A stretch of 36,005 bases of DNA from Deltaproteobacteria bacterium. GTDB lineage: Bacteria; Myxococcota_A; Polyangia; Haliangiales; SHYZ01. The notes under the pieces were generated by a model. The model did no database searches. It was not told the origin of the DNA and worked only from the letters and a program-made list of their open reading frames with translations. Every line of letters begins with the position of its first letter. The first letter of the stretch is position 1. This document shows, one piece after another, positions 23,056-32,146 of the stretch. Made by a program: the position numbers and the translations under genes. The stretch is from positions 1 to 36,005 of the forward strand of contig JACQUZ010000138.1 in NCBI GenBank assembly GCA_016210055.1. Reading direction: 5' to 3'.

Positions 23056-26000
23056 TCACGTGCGCGGCTCTTTCACGAGCCGCACGGCCGAATCATAGAA
23101 GGACACGCTTCCTCCGACCAGGTCCTCGAGGCACACGTCCCCCAGGTGAGGATCCACGGCCATGGCGGCGTTGGCGTGGATGCCTTTTGCGCGGCGAGGG
23201 TCACCGCGGATCACCTCTCCGTCGATCCACGTGTCCGACGCGCCGTAGGCCCAGTGCCCGTGCCCGAGTGAGAAGGCAATGACCCCGGGCCTGAGCCCCT
23301 CGCTGACGCGAAGCTTGCCCACCATGGGCTTCTTCCCCAAGATCGGCAGGTCCCATGCTCCCTCGGGATTCGACGCGGAGACCACCCGTACCACGTCACC
23401 CGTGCGAACGCCCAGGCGACGCGCGTCCCGCGAATTGATGAGAATGAAGTTTTCGGGAAATAGCTCGCCGAGCCACGGGTTGCCAGGCGTGCGGCTCTTG
23501 GAGTGGAAGATCTCCCGGTAGGTGATGAGATGCAAGTCACCCTCTGGTATCGCGAGCGGACGTCCAAGGCTATCGGCCACCAGAACGTGCCTCGCTGTGC
23601 CAGGCACCGGCCGACCGGTCATTGAGTCCTTGGTCTTTGCCACCTTTTCGCAATAAAGGTTAATGAGCTTGCCGTACTTGTTCTTGACCTGCTCGCCATC
23701 GAACGCTTTCTCGTAATCCTGAAAGCGCCCTCCGCGGTTCAGCACGGTGACCACGCGGCGCCAGTGCGGTCCGACGGTCGCGCGCCATCGCTCCGCGTCA
23801 AACACCGTCCTCGGCAAGTGCCGCCGCGCCGCTTGAAAGATCTCCAGCTCCTCGGCTGAGGCTTCGGCCACGCCGTCGCTGCCGTCCTGCTTCTCGCCCC
23901 ATCCAAGGTTGGCGACCATCCGCAGGTAGAAATCCTCGGGCCTTGCGAAGTGCTGGCCAGGACCGAACCCGTCGGGACCAAATCCCGAGACGCCCATCTT
24001 CTCCGCCACCCCGAGCATGAACGCCTCGAGAGAGATGGGCATCTCCTCGCCGAAGACCTTGACCGTGTCGGGGATAGGGGCAATGGCCGGCTGCCTCACC
24101 GGCTGCACCTTCCAGATGTTGTTTGGGTGCGACCCATGGAACTCCCAGCGCTCGTAGAAGGAGAGGTCCGGGATAATGTAGTCGGCGTACATCGACGACT
24201 CGCCGATCACGATATCCGACGCGACGAACAGGGGCAGCTTCTCCGTGTCGGCCAGCACCTTGAGCTGCGTGTGGCCCGCGGGAAGCGAGTATCCTGGCGT
24301 ACCCATGTAGAGAAGGAGCGCCTTCACGGGATAGGGATACCCGCTGCCCACCGACGGAAGGAGCTCCTGATAGACATCTGTCGCGTTCGGGAACCACGGG
24401 CGTGGGGCGGGGTACTTGCCCGCAAAGAGCGTGGTCTCCTCGAAATTCCGCTCGCGCAATATCCCCAGCCCAAATGGCTTCGCCCGCCCAGGGTGCATGC
24501 CGTGCTTGAAATCGAAGGGTCCCTGGGCCTTGCCGCCGGAAACATCGTAGGTGGCCGCCTTCACGGAGCCCCCGCGCCAATCATAGTTGCCAATGAGAAG
24601 GTTGAGCGCGTTCCAAGCGAGGCAGTTGGTAAAACCGTTCGTGTGCTGCGAGACGCCGCGGTGGATGTCGGCGACTGCCCGCTTCCCATGCGACGTGAAC
24701 TCGCGGGCCAGCTCGGCGATGTCGCCTTTGGCGATCCCGCACACCCCTGCCCACTCCTCGATCGTGCGCCCGCTTGCTTCCTCGGTGAGAAGCGCGAGCG
24801 CGCTCTTGACCCGGATGCCGCCAAGCTCCGTGTCGACGAGAAGGTCGCCGTGCACCTCGGTCGTCTCGTCATTCGGATCGAACGCCACCGGCGCTCCTTT
24901 GGAGAGGACGACGAAGCGGTCGAGGTCGTACGCGATGGACTCCTCCTTCACGACCTGGGTCCGCTTTTCCGTGGGAAGGCCCAAGTCCGAGGCCCGGAGG
25001 AGCTCGCCGGGCTGTCCGTCTTTGACCTTGACGAGCCAAGTCGCGTTGCAGAACGTGGGCTCGCCGTCCGCCTTTGCCGCTGCCTTGTTGGCGTTCGCCA
25101 GGTATCTCGCGTCGTGGCGACCATGGTCGAGAATCCATCGGATCATTCCGAACGCGAGCGCCCCCTCGGTCCCTGGCTTGGCTGGAATCCACTTCCAGGC
25201 CTTGGCCGCGGTCTTGGAGAGGCGCGGGTCGACGACGGCGAATTTCAAGCGACCACTAGTAAGTCCCGTCGTGATGTGGGGCGTCCTCAAGGGGGGATAG
25301 TTCGCCTCGAACGGAGACGAGCCCACGAAGATCATGAACTCGGCCCCGCTCTGGTCTCCTTGCCAGAAGAACTTCTCACCTCCATGCCACGACGCCTGGC
25401 GCTTCTTCTCGTCGAAGCCGAATTGCTCGGACATGGCCTTGCCGGCGAAATACAGGGATCCCTGACACACGGTCGTGTGGCCGTGGAAGTTCACGGACCC
25501 CAGGCCTTCCTTGACGAACCGGGTGAAGAACTCCTGCCTCCCCGCCTTCAGCCTTCCGTGAACCCAGAGGAGCTGGTTGTTCCTTGGCCCGAGGTCGGGG
25601 TGGTCTGGGTCGATGAGAAGATGCAGTTGGTCCTTGAAGCGCTCCTTGAACCGGGCGACTTTCTGCCGCTTCTCTTCTGGCGTCTTGGCGGCCCAGATCT
25701 CGTCGACGGCGCTCCCCATCTCCGCCGCGAGCTTGGGGTCACGGAGCGCAAAGAGGCTGGAAAGCCCCTCCACGTGCCGGTTCTCCTCGCCTGGCACGTG
25801 GGCGAAAAGCGTACCACCGTTCACGATCTCCTCGACCGCCTTTTGGAAGTCGATGGTCTTAAAGCGCATCGAGCCTCTCGGCCCGTCCCGCTTGAGGACC
25901 TTCTTCACCCGGTACGGGTCGTAGGCGGCAAACAACCCAGCCTGCCCCTTCGGGCAGATGGCACCCTCGACGGCCGCGGCTTTCCTGATCGGTGTCTCGA

Positions 26001-26289
26001 ATGGAAGGTGCGGCACCCGGGTCCACGGCGTGTAGGGGTTTCCGTCGACCTTGACCACCGTGCCTTCCTGGATCTTGACCTTGATTGGACACCCCGTATT
26101 GCAGCCGAGGCAGGTGGTGAAAATCATGTTCTCGGGCTCGTTCTGGCGGTACGGAATAGGATCCGGCTGCTCCTCTGCCGACGAGGCAGGCTTGGCCTCG
26201 GAGCCCGTGGCCAAGCCTGCCTTCGCGAGGAGAGAGGTCGCTCCCAGGAACCCACCCGACTTCACGAAGTCACGCCGGTCTCTCTTCAT
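23056..26289 (-). CDS. TtrA-like molybdopterin oxidoreductase, Tat-exported catalytic subunit
   Basis: 1077 residues of the DMSO-reductase superfamily. The Tat signal is at 1-30 (KRDRRDFVKSGGFLG). The [4Fe-4S] site is C60, C63, C67 and C112 (CLGCNTGCPIKV, GAICPKGQAG). The likely Mo ligand is C275 in HTTVCQG, aligned with HGAYCG of tetrathionate reductase TtrA. Other TtrA-like segments are ALAFGMIRWILDHGR, ATWLVK, and the C-terminal cofactor-binding domain from about 960 (LITYREIFHSKSRTPGNPWL). It is closest in pattern to TtrA/SrdA-type enzymes acting on sulfur or selenium oxyanions, but substrate cannot be assigned. It is the last gene of the porin/Fe-S/NrfD operon, with its ATG overlapping the NrfD stop (ATGA). 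Confidence 0.92.
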   Translation of the reverse strand: MKRDRRDFVKSGGFLGATSLLAKAGLATGSEAKPASSAEEQPDPIPYRQNEPENMIFTTCLGCNTGCPIKVKIQEGTVVKVDGNPYTPWTRVPHLPFETPIRKAAAVEGAICPKGQAGLFAAYDPYRVKKVLKRDGPRGSMRFKTIDFQKAVEEIVNGGTLFAHVPGEENRHVEGLSSLFALRDPKLAAEMGSAVDEIWAAKTPEEKRQKVARFKERFKDQLHLLIDPDHPDLGPRNNQLLWVHGRLKAGRQEFFTRFVKEGLGSVNFHGHTTVCQGSLYFAGKAMSEQFGFDEKKRQASWHGGEKFFWQGDQSGAEFMIFVGSSPFEANYPPLRTPHITTGLTSGRLKFAVVDPRLSKTAAKAWKWIPAKPGTEGALAFGMIRWILDHGRHDARYLANANKAAAKADGEPTFCNATWLVKVKDGQPGELLRASDLGLPTEKRTQVVKEESIAYDLDRFVVLSKGAPVAFDPNDETTEVHGDLLVDTELGGIRVKSALALLTEEASGRTIEEWAGVCGIAKGDIAELAREFTSHGKRAVADIHRGVSQHTNGFTNCLAWNALNLLIGNYDWRGGSVKAATYDVSGGKAQGPFDFKHGMHPGRAKPFGLGILRERNFEETTLFAGKYPAPRPWFPNATDVYQELLPSVGSGYPYPVKALLLYMGTPGYSLPAGHTQLKVLADTEKLPLFVASDIVIGESSMYADYIIPDLSFYERWEFHGSHPNNIWKVQPVRQPAIAPIPDTVKVFGEEMPISLEAFMLGVAEKMGVSGFGPDGFGPGQHFARPEDFYLRMVANLGWGEKQDGSDGVAEASAEELEIFQAARRHLPRTVFDAERWRATVGPHWRRVVTVLNRGGRFQDYEKAFDGEQVKNKYGKLINLYCEKVAKTKDSMTGRPVPGTARHVLVADSLGRPLAIPEGDLHLITYREIFHSKSRTPGNPWLGELFPENFILINSRDARRLGVRTGDVVRVVSASNPEGAWDLPILGKKPMVGKLRVSEGLRPGVIAFSLGHGHWAYGASDTWIDGEVIRGDPRRAKGIHANAAMAVDPHLGDVCLEDLVGGSVSFYDSAVRLVKEPRT

Positions 26290-27617
26290 GGCGTCTCTGT
26301 CTCCCTTGGCAAGGCAATCAGCGCGGAAGGAGAGCGTGCTGTGAGCGCTTCCTCGCCTCCGATCGCGCGTCCAGTTGGACCGCTATCCTCGAGCGGCAGG
26401 AACTTGCGGGCGAGGATGAAAAGCCACGCGCCGGCCACCAGCGCGGCCAAGAGAACCCCCCACTCCAAGGGGGTTGGCGAGTAGCCGAGCGCCCAGCGCT
26501 CGTGGTGGTACGCCGCCGGGAGGCCTTCGAAGACAGGGGGTATCTGCGGCGGAATCACGAGGTTCAGGCGCGAGCTCCAGATCCCGACGACCATGAGCAG
26601 GCCTTGCAGTCCAAGAACGGGCATGCGGTCACGCGCAAGGGGGAGAACGGCGAGGATCACGGGCACGAAGAAGCCGACGCCAAGCTGCCCGAGCCAGAAC
26701 ACCCACCAGAACGGCCCTAACAGCGTGAGCTTCCAGGCCGTCGACTCGTGGGGAACGTTGCCGTACAGCGTGACGAGCACCTCAGAGGTCAGAAGGAGCA
26801 GGTCGAAGGACAGGATGCCGAGGGACATGCGCGCGAGGAGCCGCACCAGGCCATCCTTTCTAGGGCGCGGGAGCCGCGAAGTGGCGGCGACGAGGAAGGT
26901 CAAGAGCGCCCCGCCCGAAGCGAGTGCCGAGACCAGGAACACGATCGGGAATAGGCCGCTGAACCAGCCTGGCCGCGCCTTGGCGACGGCGAAGATGGAG
27001 CCCACGCCCCCGTGAACAACGATGGCCACGGGGATGCCGAGCACTCCGAGGATCTTGAGCCACCGCCGGTCGCGACTCACCGAAGCCTCGTCGGTCCTCT
27101 GTGAACCAAGGGCGAGGGCGCGAAACAGGCGCGAGCTCCCTGCGCGCGCCGCAAGCCGCGGCCGCAAGGCCAGGTAGAGCTCCACCATCACGATCGCGAG
27201 ATAGAAGTTGTAGAAGACCCCCATCCAGGCCATCACCGAGCGCGGCTGCATCGACGACAAGACCTTGTGGATGCGCTCCGGGTGTCCCAGGTCCATGATG
27301 ATGAGGAACCCGCCAAGGACCAGGCACCCCAGCGCCTGGACGAGCGCCAGGGGACCGACGGGCTCCAAGCGCTTCACGCCAAAGACGTACACGAGCGTCG
27401 AGAGGAGGAACGATCCTGCGGAGAGTCCGAGGAAGAAGATGTATCCAGCGACCCAGAGGCCCCACGGGACGTGCTGGGTCGTGGCGAGGACCTCGTGCCC
27501 TCGCGTGACGGTGGCGACGAGCGCCCACAGGCCCAGGGCGGACAGGAGGACAAGCGCTAAGGTACCGGCAAGGCGCGCGGCGCGGATCACGTTCGGCCTT
27601 TCCATGGTCGCGTTCAT
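26286..27617 (-). CDS. NrfD/PsrC-type polytopic quinone-interacting subunit
   Basis: 443 residues with about nine or ten hydrophobic helices. It is of the NrfD/PsrC/TtrC family, which anchors periplasmic molybdoenzymes and exchanges electrons with the quinone pool. Characteristic segments are HVPWGLWVAGYIFFLGLSAG and IMDLGHPERIHKV. ATG 27617 was chosen because AGGAGG lies 6 nt upstream. ATG 27632 overlaps the Fe-S subunit stop (ATGA) and ATG 27623 directly abuts AGGAGG, so the true start could be up to five codons earlier. It is longer than TtrC (about 340), nearer to the long NrfD forms of alternative complex III or HybB. It sits between the Fe-S subunit and the Mo subunit genes, consistent with one complex. 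Confidence 0.92.
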   Translation of the reverse strand: MNATMERPNVIRAARLAGTLALVLLSALGLWALVATVTRGHEVLATTQHVPWGLWVAGYIFFLGLSAGSFLLSTLVYVFGVKRLEPVGPLALVQALGCLVLGGFLIIMDLGHPERIHKVLSSMQPRSVMAWMGVFYNFYLAIVMVELYLALRPRLAARAGSSRLFRALALGSQRTDEASVSRDRRWLKILGVLGIPVAIVVHGGVGSIFAVAKARPGWFSGLFPIVFLVSALASGGALLTFLVAATSRLPRPRKDGLVRLLARMSLGILSFDLLLLTSEVLVTLYGNVPHESTAWKLTLLGPFWWVFWLGQLGVGFFVPVILAVLPLARDRMPVLGLQGLLMVVGIWSSRLNLVIPPQIPPVFEGLPAAYHHERWALGYSPTPLEWGVLLAALVAGAWLFILARKFLPLEDSGPTGRAIGGEEALTARSPSALIALPRETETP

Positions 27618-27628
27618 CACCATCCTCC

Positions 27629-28423
27629 TCATGTGAGGTAATAGACGGCCGGCTCGTTCCCGAGCTCCTCTTTCAGCCGCATGTGGCTCCTCTTGAGGAG
27701 CTCTCGGAGATTCTCGCCGTGCACGGTGCAGCTCGCCTCGGGATCGTTCAGGTTCCCGAAGTGGATCGCACGCCCCATGCACGTCTCGGCACACGCCGGG
27801 GAAAGTCCGTTCGTGACCCGGTGCACGCAAAACGTGCACTTGCGCGCGTTCCCCATGGGCGACTTGCCCTTTTCACGCCGTCTTTTTTGGCCGTACTCGG
27901 GCGAAGGTTGCTTCTCGTGCGGGGTGAGGTCCGCCGCGTAGTTGTGCCCGTAGTCGAAGGACCGCGCGCCGTACGGGCAGGCGGCAATGCAGTAGCGGCA
28001 GCCAATGCACTTGTCGTAGTCAACGGCGACGATTCCGTCTGGCCGGTGGTAGGTGGCGCCGGTCGGACACACCTTGGTGCACGACGAGTTCGCGCACTGC
28101 ATGCACGGCCGCGGCAGGAATCTCCTCGTCACGTGCGGGAACTCACCGGTCTCTTCCTCCATGACCACGTTGTAGGCAACGCCTGGAGGAGTGTGGTTCT
28201 CGGCCTTGCAGGCCACGGTGCACGCCTTGCAGCCGACACAGCGCTGAAGGTCAATGACCATTCCCCAGCGGACCGGGTTCTTGTCGAGCTTCTGCGCCTT
28301 CGTGCTTAAGCCAACGGTGGCGAGGGCCACGGTCGACGTGGCCAAGGCGCCCGCGGTGCCCGTTCTTCTCAGGAACTCGCGGCGACCCTCGTCCGCCAGC
28401 GTGCCCTCCCTACGCCTTGCCAT
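27629..28423 (-). CDS. Tat-exported 4x[4Fe-4S] electron-transfer subunit (PsrB/TtrB/HybA-like)
   Basis: 264 residues from ATG 28423. The Tat motif RREFLRRTGTAGAL near 14-27 is followed by a hydrophobic stretch. Four Cys clusters follow: CVGCKACTVAC, CMQCANSSCTKVCP, CIGCRYCIAACP, and a split CTFC...CAETC. This is the typical ferredoxin-like subunit that wires the Mo subunit to the NrfD quinone site. About residues 175-200 hold a basic insert (EYGQKRRREKGKSP). The gene starts 19 bp after the porin-like gene and ends overlapping the first in-frame ATG of the NrfD gene. Confidence 0.93.
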   Translation of the reverse strand: MARRREGTLADEGRREFLRRTGTAGALATSTVALATVGLSTKAQKLDKNPVRWGMVIDLQRCVGCKACTVACKAENHTPPGVAYNVVMEEETGEFPHVTRRFLPRPCMQCANSSCTKVCPTGATYHRPDGIVAVDYDKCIGCRYCIAACPYGARSFDYGHNYAADLTPHEKQPSPEYGQKRRREKGKSPMGNARKCTFCVHRVTNGLSPACAETCMGRAIHFGNLNDPEASCTVHGENLRELLKRSHMRLKEELGNEPAVYYLT

Positions 28424-28442
28424 GGCAACCCCCTGATCCTGT

Positions 28443-29621
28443 CTAGAACCCAAGTGCCGAATGGAGGAACAGGCGCTTCTCGTCTTCCGCGACCCCGGCT
28501 TGGTCGTCGTACTGAACGAGCTCGGCGTCAACGAGCGCCTGCACGTACTTGCTCGCCCGGTACCCGATCCCGAAGATCGCGCGCACGTGGCTCTTGTCGG
28601 CCAGATCGGTATCCGGATCGAGCCACTCGACGCGGCCTACCAGGCGAATTCCCTCGGGAGCGCCGAGGACGCCGAGATCAAGCCATCCAAAGGCGGACAA
28701 GCCCTGGGCCGTCGCCAGGGCTCCCGTCGATCCCGCGAGGCTCGGTTGCTTCGAAGCCATCTTGGCTGGCGGGTCCCAGGCGCGGAAATACTCGGCGGCG
28801 ATCGCGGCGTACTTGTGCTCGAACGCCGACTGGAGGATCAACCTGTGTCGGTCCTGATCGTCGCCCCCCTGGTACCATCCCAGGCTACCGAAAGCGCTGA
28901 AGGAGAGCCCACCCATGACCGGTCGGCTCGCAAGCGGGCGCACCGTGAGGCGAGCGTGGATGTCCTTGTGCTTCGAGACCTCGGGCTTGGACCAGGTCTC
29001 GCCGTTGACCAGAGATGCGGAGAGCTCGGCCCACTTCCCTGGATGCGCATAGCTTGCGCCCAGTCCGAGATCCGTCGACGACAGGTAGCCCTCGCGATCA
29101 ACGAAGATGGGTCCCTGGAAGCGATACGTCCAGATTTTCTCCTCAAAGGGAACCCACGGAAGGTCCTGCATCCCGAACTTGATCGAAAGCCCTGGCACAA
29201 CGACGTCCACAAGCTCGGCGTACGCATGCTTTACCACCACGTCGAACTTCCCGCCGTTTTGCCCGACCGCGGTGGTCCCGTCTTTCACGGTCACCGTCGC
29301 CTCGCGGTTGGGAGCGTCGAGGGTCATGCGGAAACGGACGTGGTCCATGGGCGCTACGAGGGCAAAGAAGTACATGCGGGATAGATCGAACGTATTCGCC
29401 TCGTCCGCTCCATAGGTGAGCTCGAGGCGGTAGAAAAGGAATGCGACGCCACCCAATTCCACGCGAGCCAGCCATTCGGGCAATGGGGCCGTTGCCTTGT
29501 CCTCTGCCGACGCTGGGGCCGCTTCGCTGGCATTCTTTGTCGCCTGCTCGGCACGCGCATCACGGGCGCCCGCAAGAGACGTGGCCACAATCGAGGTCGC
29601 GATCAGCAGTCTCCCGTTCAT
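28443..29621 (-). CDS. Outer-membrane porin-like beta-barrel protein
   Basis: 392 residues from ATG 29621, preceded by GGAGGGA. A signal peptide lies at 1-24 (ATSIVATSLAGARDARA), then an Ala/Glu-rich linker. From about 45 there are alternating hydrophobic/polar strands with many aromatic residues: LGGVAFLFYRLELTYGADE, DHVRFRMTLDAP, HAYAELVDVVVPGLSIKFGMQ, GPIFVDREGYL. The C-terminus ends in Phe (FLHSALGF), typical of Omp proteins. It resembles phosphate-selective-porin-like and other uncharacterised porins found beside respiratory complexes. As the first gene of the molybdoenzyme operon, it probably admits the enzyme's substrate to the periplasm. Family-level certainty is moderate and substrate is unknown. 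Confidence 0.8.
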   Translation of the reverse strand: MNGRLLIATSIVATSLAGARDARAEQATKNASEAAPASAEDKATAPLPEWLARVELGGVAFLFYRLELTYGADEANTFDLSRMYFFALVAPMDHVRFRMTLDAPNREATVTVKDGTTAVGQNGGKFDVVVKHAYAELVDVVVPGLSIKFGMQDLPWVPFEEKIWTYRFQGPIFVDREGYLSSTDLGLGASYAHPGKWAELSASLVNGETWSKPEVSKHKDIHARLTVRPLASRPVMGGLSFSAFGSLGWYQGGDDQDRHRLILQSAFEHKYAAIAAEYFRAWDPPAKMASKQPSLAGSTGALATAQGLSAFGWLDLGVLGAPEGIRLVGRVEWLDPDTDLADKSHVRAIFGIGYRASKYVQALVDAELVQYDDQAGVAEDEKRLFLHSALGF

Positions 29622-29871
29622 CGGTCCCTCCGCCGTGGTCGCCCTGCGTTCCACAGATCCACGCAGCAACCTGCATGCCGCCACGCGCTTGCTCGTCATG
29701 CACGGCGACCCACGCGGCGGCCGGCGATCTCGGGCGACGAATCACCAGGGCGGCCGTGGCGCGAGCCTCTTCGCTCGCTGGGGCTGGCTTGATTAAGAAC
29801 GCCGGCAATCTTTGCGAAGTCGATACCGAATGGCGAAATCGCAGCGCGGGATTGGACGACGCGGGAGCGCC
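29622..29871. other. 250-bp intergenic region upstream of the molybdoenzyme operon
   Basis: No convincing gene is seen. A 6-bp-arm hairpin GCGAGC-CTCTTC-GCTCGC lies at 29761-29778, which could end the two-CW transcript or be a leader structure of the operon. No good sigma70 or sigma54 consensus is evident on the minus strand. Confidence 0.4.
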
Positions 29872-30129
29872 TTACCCGTGAAGGAAGCGCGCAAATCGAA
29901 TGCGCATCCTGGCGCGGTGCTCGAGGTCGAAGTGCCGGTAATGAGGGCAAAGCATGCACGTGCCTTCCTTCTGTGCGAACGTGCCCTGAACCTCACCCGC
30001 GCAATACGTACCGGCGATGAGCCAGCATGCCTCGCCTGCACCATGCGTGTAGGCGGGGCAGACACCCTGAGAATTGGCGCATTCACCACCCGCCTCCCGC
30101 CCGCACTTCATGGCTTCCCAGCAGTTCAT
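29872..30129 (-). CDS. Small Cys-rich two-CW-domain protein
   Basis: 85 residues with two similar Cys/Trp modules: NCWEAMKCGRE...CPAY, then CWLIAGTYCAGEVQGTFAQK, then CMLCPHYRHF. This pattern matches the small 'two-CW domain' family, also found fused to or beside sensor proteins. The Cys residues probably bind a metal or act in redox sensing; the function is not established. It has no signal peptide and is expected in the cytoplasm. A basic C-terminal helix ends the protein (RARMRIRFARFLHG). It is divergent from the first GAF kinase with a 166-bp gap, suggesting shared control, and upstream of the molybdoenzyme operon on the same strand. Confidence 0.8.
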   Translation of the reverse strand: MNCWEAMKCGREAGGECANSQGVCPAYTHGAGEACWLIAGTYCAGEVQGTFAQKEGTCMLCPHYRHFDLEHRARMRIRFARFLHG

Positions 30130-30295
30130 GGCGGCCTACTTTCTGACTGTTTTCCCTCATGGTAGCGCTCGCCCGCGTCAAATGAAAGATCGCTGGGCGC
30201 GTGGACAACAACCCATGACTTTTGTACGGTCGCACCGTTGACGAGTTGCCTCGCCTTCATTACGGGACCAAGGAACTTGAGATGGAGAAGCGTGA

Positions 30296-32146
30296 ATGGA
30301 TTACCAGGCGCTTTGCGAGCAGCTAATCGATAAGATTAGCGCCCTCGAGGCACGGGGAAGGGAGCTCGAAAGGCAAAACCAAGAGCTCCGTGATTCCAAG
30401 CGCGCGCTACATGCTACTGACCGAGCAATGATTGCAATCGGCCGCGCGTTGGCGAGCACGTGCGGTCCCGACGTCATGGACTTCCTGCAGGTCATCGTCG
30501 ACGAGGCTCGAAGAGTGGCGAGCGCCGAACATGCGGCGCTGGCGATTGGAGGCCATGACGGGCAACCGTTCGAGACGTGGGCATGTTCCGGCGTGGACGC
30601 CGAGCAGGTGAAGGCAATTGGCGGAAAGCCCCGGCCAATCGGATTGCGTGGCGCCGTAATGCAGGGCAAGCGTCCAATTCGCCTGCGGGACGCGAGGCAG
30701 CACCCCGCCTTTGCGGGTTTCCCTCCACACCATCCCGAGGTGAGGAGCTTCCTCGGCGTTCCTGTAAACTGTCACGGGCACAACATCGGCAATCTCTACC
30801 TCGCCAACAGGAAGGGAGGTGACGGGTTTAGCGACGAGGACGAGCTCGCCATTGAAATGCTCGCCGAAGCCGTGTCCATCGCGCTCGAGATCTCCCGACT
30901 GCGTCAATTCGAAGCAATGGAGCACGAACGCCTCGAGCTCCTGGCCAGAGCAGGCAGGGTCCTCGCGGAGTCGCTGGACCTGGAAGCCACGCTCCACGCC
31001 GTGAACGAGCTGGCGGTGCCTGCCCTGGCCGACATGTGCGTGATCGCCCTCGTCGAGGACGACGGGACCCTGAAGAAGGCATCCGCCCACCACCACGATC
31101 CTGCGAAGCGGGGGCTACTGGAGCGACTTTCCATTGCTCCCGAGCCGCGACTCCTGCCAGACAAGCCCCAGCTCGTCGTCGACCTCTGCGACTTCTTGGA
31201 GCATGGGATGAACGACGTCTTGTGCCGGGCTGTGCTCAGGGACGTGGGAGTCGCGTCCGCGATGATGGTCCCCCTCATGGCTCGCGCCAAGCCATGCGGC
31301 CTCATGTGCCTTGGTCGCTCTGCAAGGATGCGGAGCTTCACCGACCGAGACATGCCGCTCGCGCGGGACCTCGCCCACCATGCGTCACTGGCTATCCAGA
31401 GCGCGAGGATCTATCAGGTCTCGCAGGCGGCCATCCGGGCGCGTGACAACATCCTCGCCATCGTGTCGCATGACCTGAAGAGCCCCGTCGCGGCGATTTC
31501 CCTTTGCGCTGACCAGCTCTCGCGGACTGGTCCGCCAGGCGGGCTAGACGATCGGCGCAGGAGCCGCAGGCAGGTGGAGCTCATCAAGAGGGCCACCACG
31601 CGGATGGACCAGCTCATATCCGGCCTGCGAGACGCGGCCATGATCGAGGCCGGGAAGTTCACGGTCGAGCCAGGGGTCGAAGACGTCTTCGCGTTGGTGG
31701 ATGAAGCATTCAAGCTGCTCGAGCCACAAGCCGAGGCCCGATCGATTCGGCTCAAGGTGGACCTTTGCTGCGACCTTTCGCCGGTTTTGTGTGATCGCGA
31801 GCGCGTTCTTCAGGTCCTGTCCAACTTGGTTGGAAATGCCATCAAGTTCACGAGCAGCCATGGGGAGATCAAAATCCGAGGCAGAGCGATGGGCGAGGAG
31901 GCCTGCGTCTCGGTTTGCGACACCGGCCGCGGCATTTCCGAGACCGAGCTGCCCCACGTCTTCGATAGGTATTGGAAAGGCCAAGGGTGCCAAAAGGGGA
32001 CGGGCCTTGGTCTCACTATTTCGCGGGGGATCGTGGAAGCCCACGGCGGAAGGATCTGGGCGGAGAGCACCGTCGGAAAAGGGAGCACGTTCTTCTTCAC
32101 CCTTCCCGTAGCCGGTACGGTCAAGACTCCGCCCGGGGGAGGGTGA
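30296..32146 (+). CDS. Soluble sensor histidine kinase GAF-GAF-HisKA-HATPase
   Basis: 616 residues. A coiled coil lies at about 5-40. GAF1 at about 45-205 carries a DevS/DosS-like segment (RPIGLRGAVMQGKRP, GFPPHHPEVRSFLGVPV). GAF2 is about 215-375. HisKA has phosphoacceptor H392 (IVSHDLKSPVAAI). HATPase has NLVGNAIKF, DTGRGIS and GTGLGLTIS. There are no membrane helices, so it senses a cytoplasmic ligand or redox/gas signal. DevS-type GAF domains can bind haem, but I cannot show that here. It has no receiver partner nearby. The ATG at 30296 is preceded by GGAG about 9 nt upstream. The 3' end overlaps the convergent kinase gene by 26 bp. Confidence 0.92.
   Translation: MDYQALCEQLIDKISALEARGRELERQNQELRDSKRALHATDRAMIAIGRALASTCGPDVMDFLQVIVDEARRVASAEHAALAIGGHDGQPFETWACSGVDAEQVKAIGGKPRPIGLRGAVMQGKRPIRLRDARQHPAFAGFPPHHPEVRSFLGVPVNCHGHNIGNLYLANRKGGDGFSDEDELAIEMLAEAVSIALEISRLRQFEAMEHERLELLARAGRVLAESLDLEATLHAVNELAVPALADMCVIALVEDDGTLKKASAHHHDPAKRGLLERLSIAPEPRLLPDKPQLVVDLCDFLEHGMNDVLCRAVLRDVGVASAMMVPLMARAKPCGLMCLGRSARMRSFTDRDMPLARDLAHHASLAIQSARIYQVSQAAIRARDNILAIVSHDLKSPVAAISLCADQLSRTGPPGGLDDRRRSRRQVELIKRATTRMDQLISGLRDAAMIEAGKFTVEPGVEDVFALVDEAFKLLEPQAEARSIRLKVDLCCDLSPVLCDRERVLQVLSNLVGNAIKFTSSHGEIKIRGRAMGEEACVSVCDTGRGISETELPHVFDRYWKGQGCQKGTGLGLTISRGIVEAHGGRIWAESTVGKGSTFFFTLPVAGTVKTPPGGG

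Noticed and set aside
23950..26484. An 844-codon open frame on the plus strand, antisense to the molybdoenzyme gene
   Set aside because: It is a GC-driven shadow. Its translation is rich in Arg, Glu, Leu and Val without domain motifs, while the opposite strand has full TtrA-like motifs.
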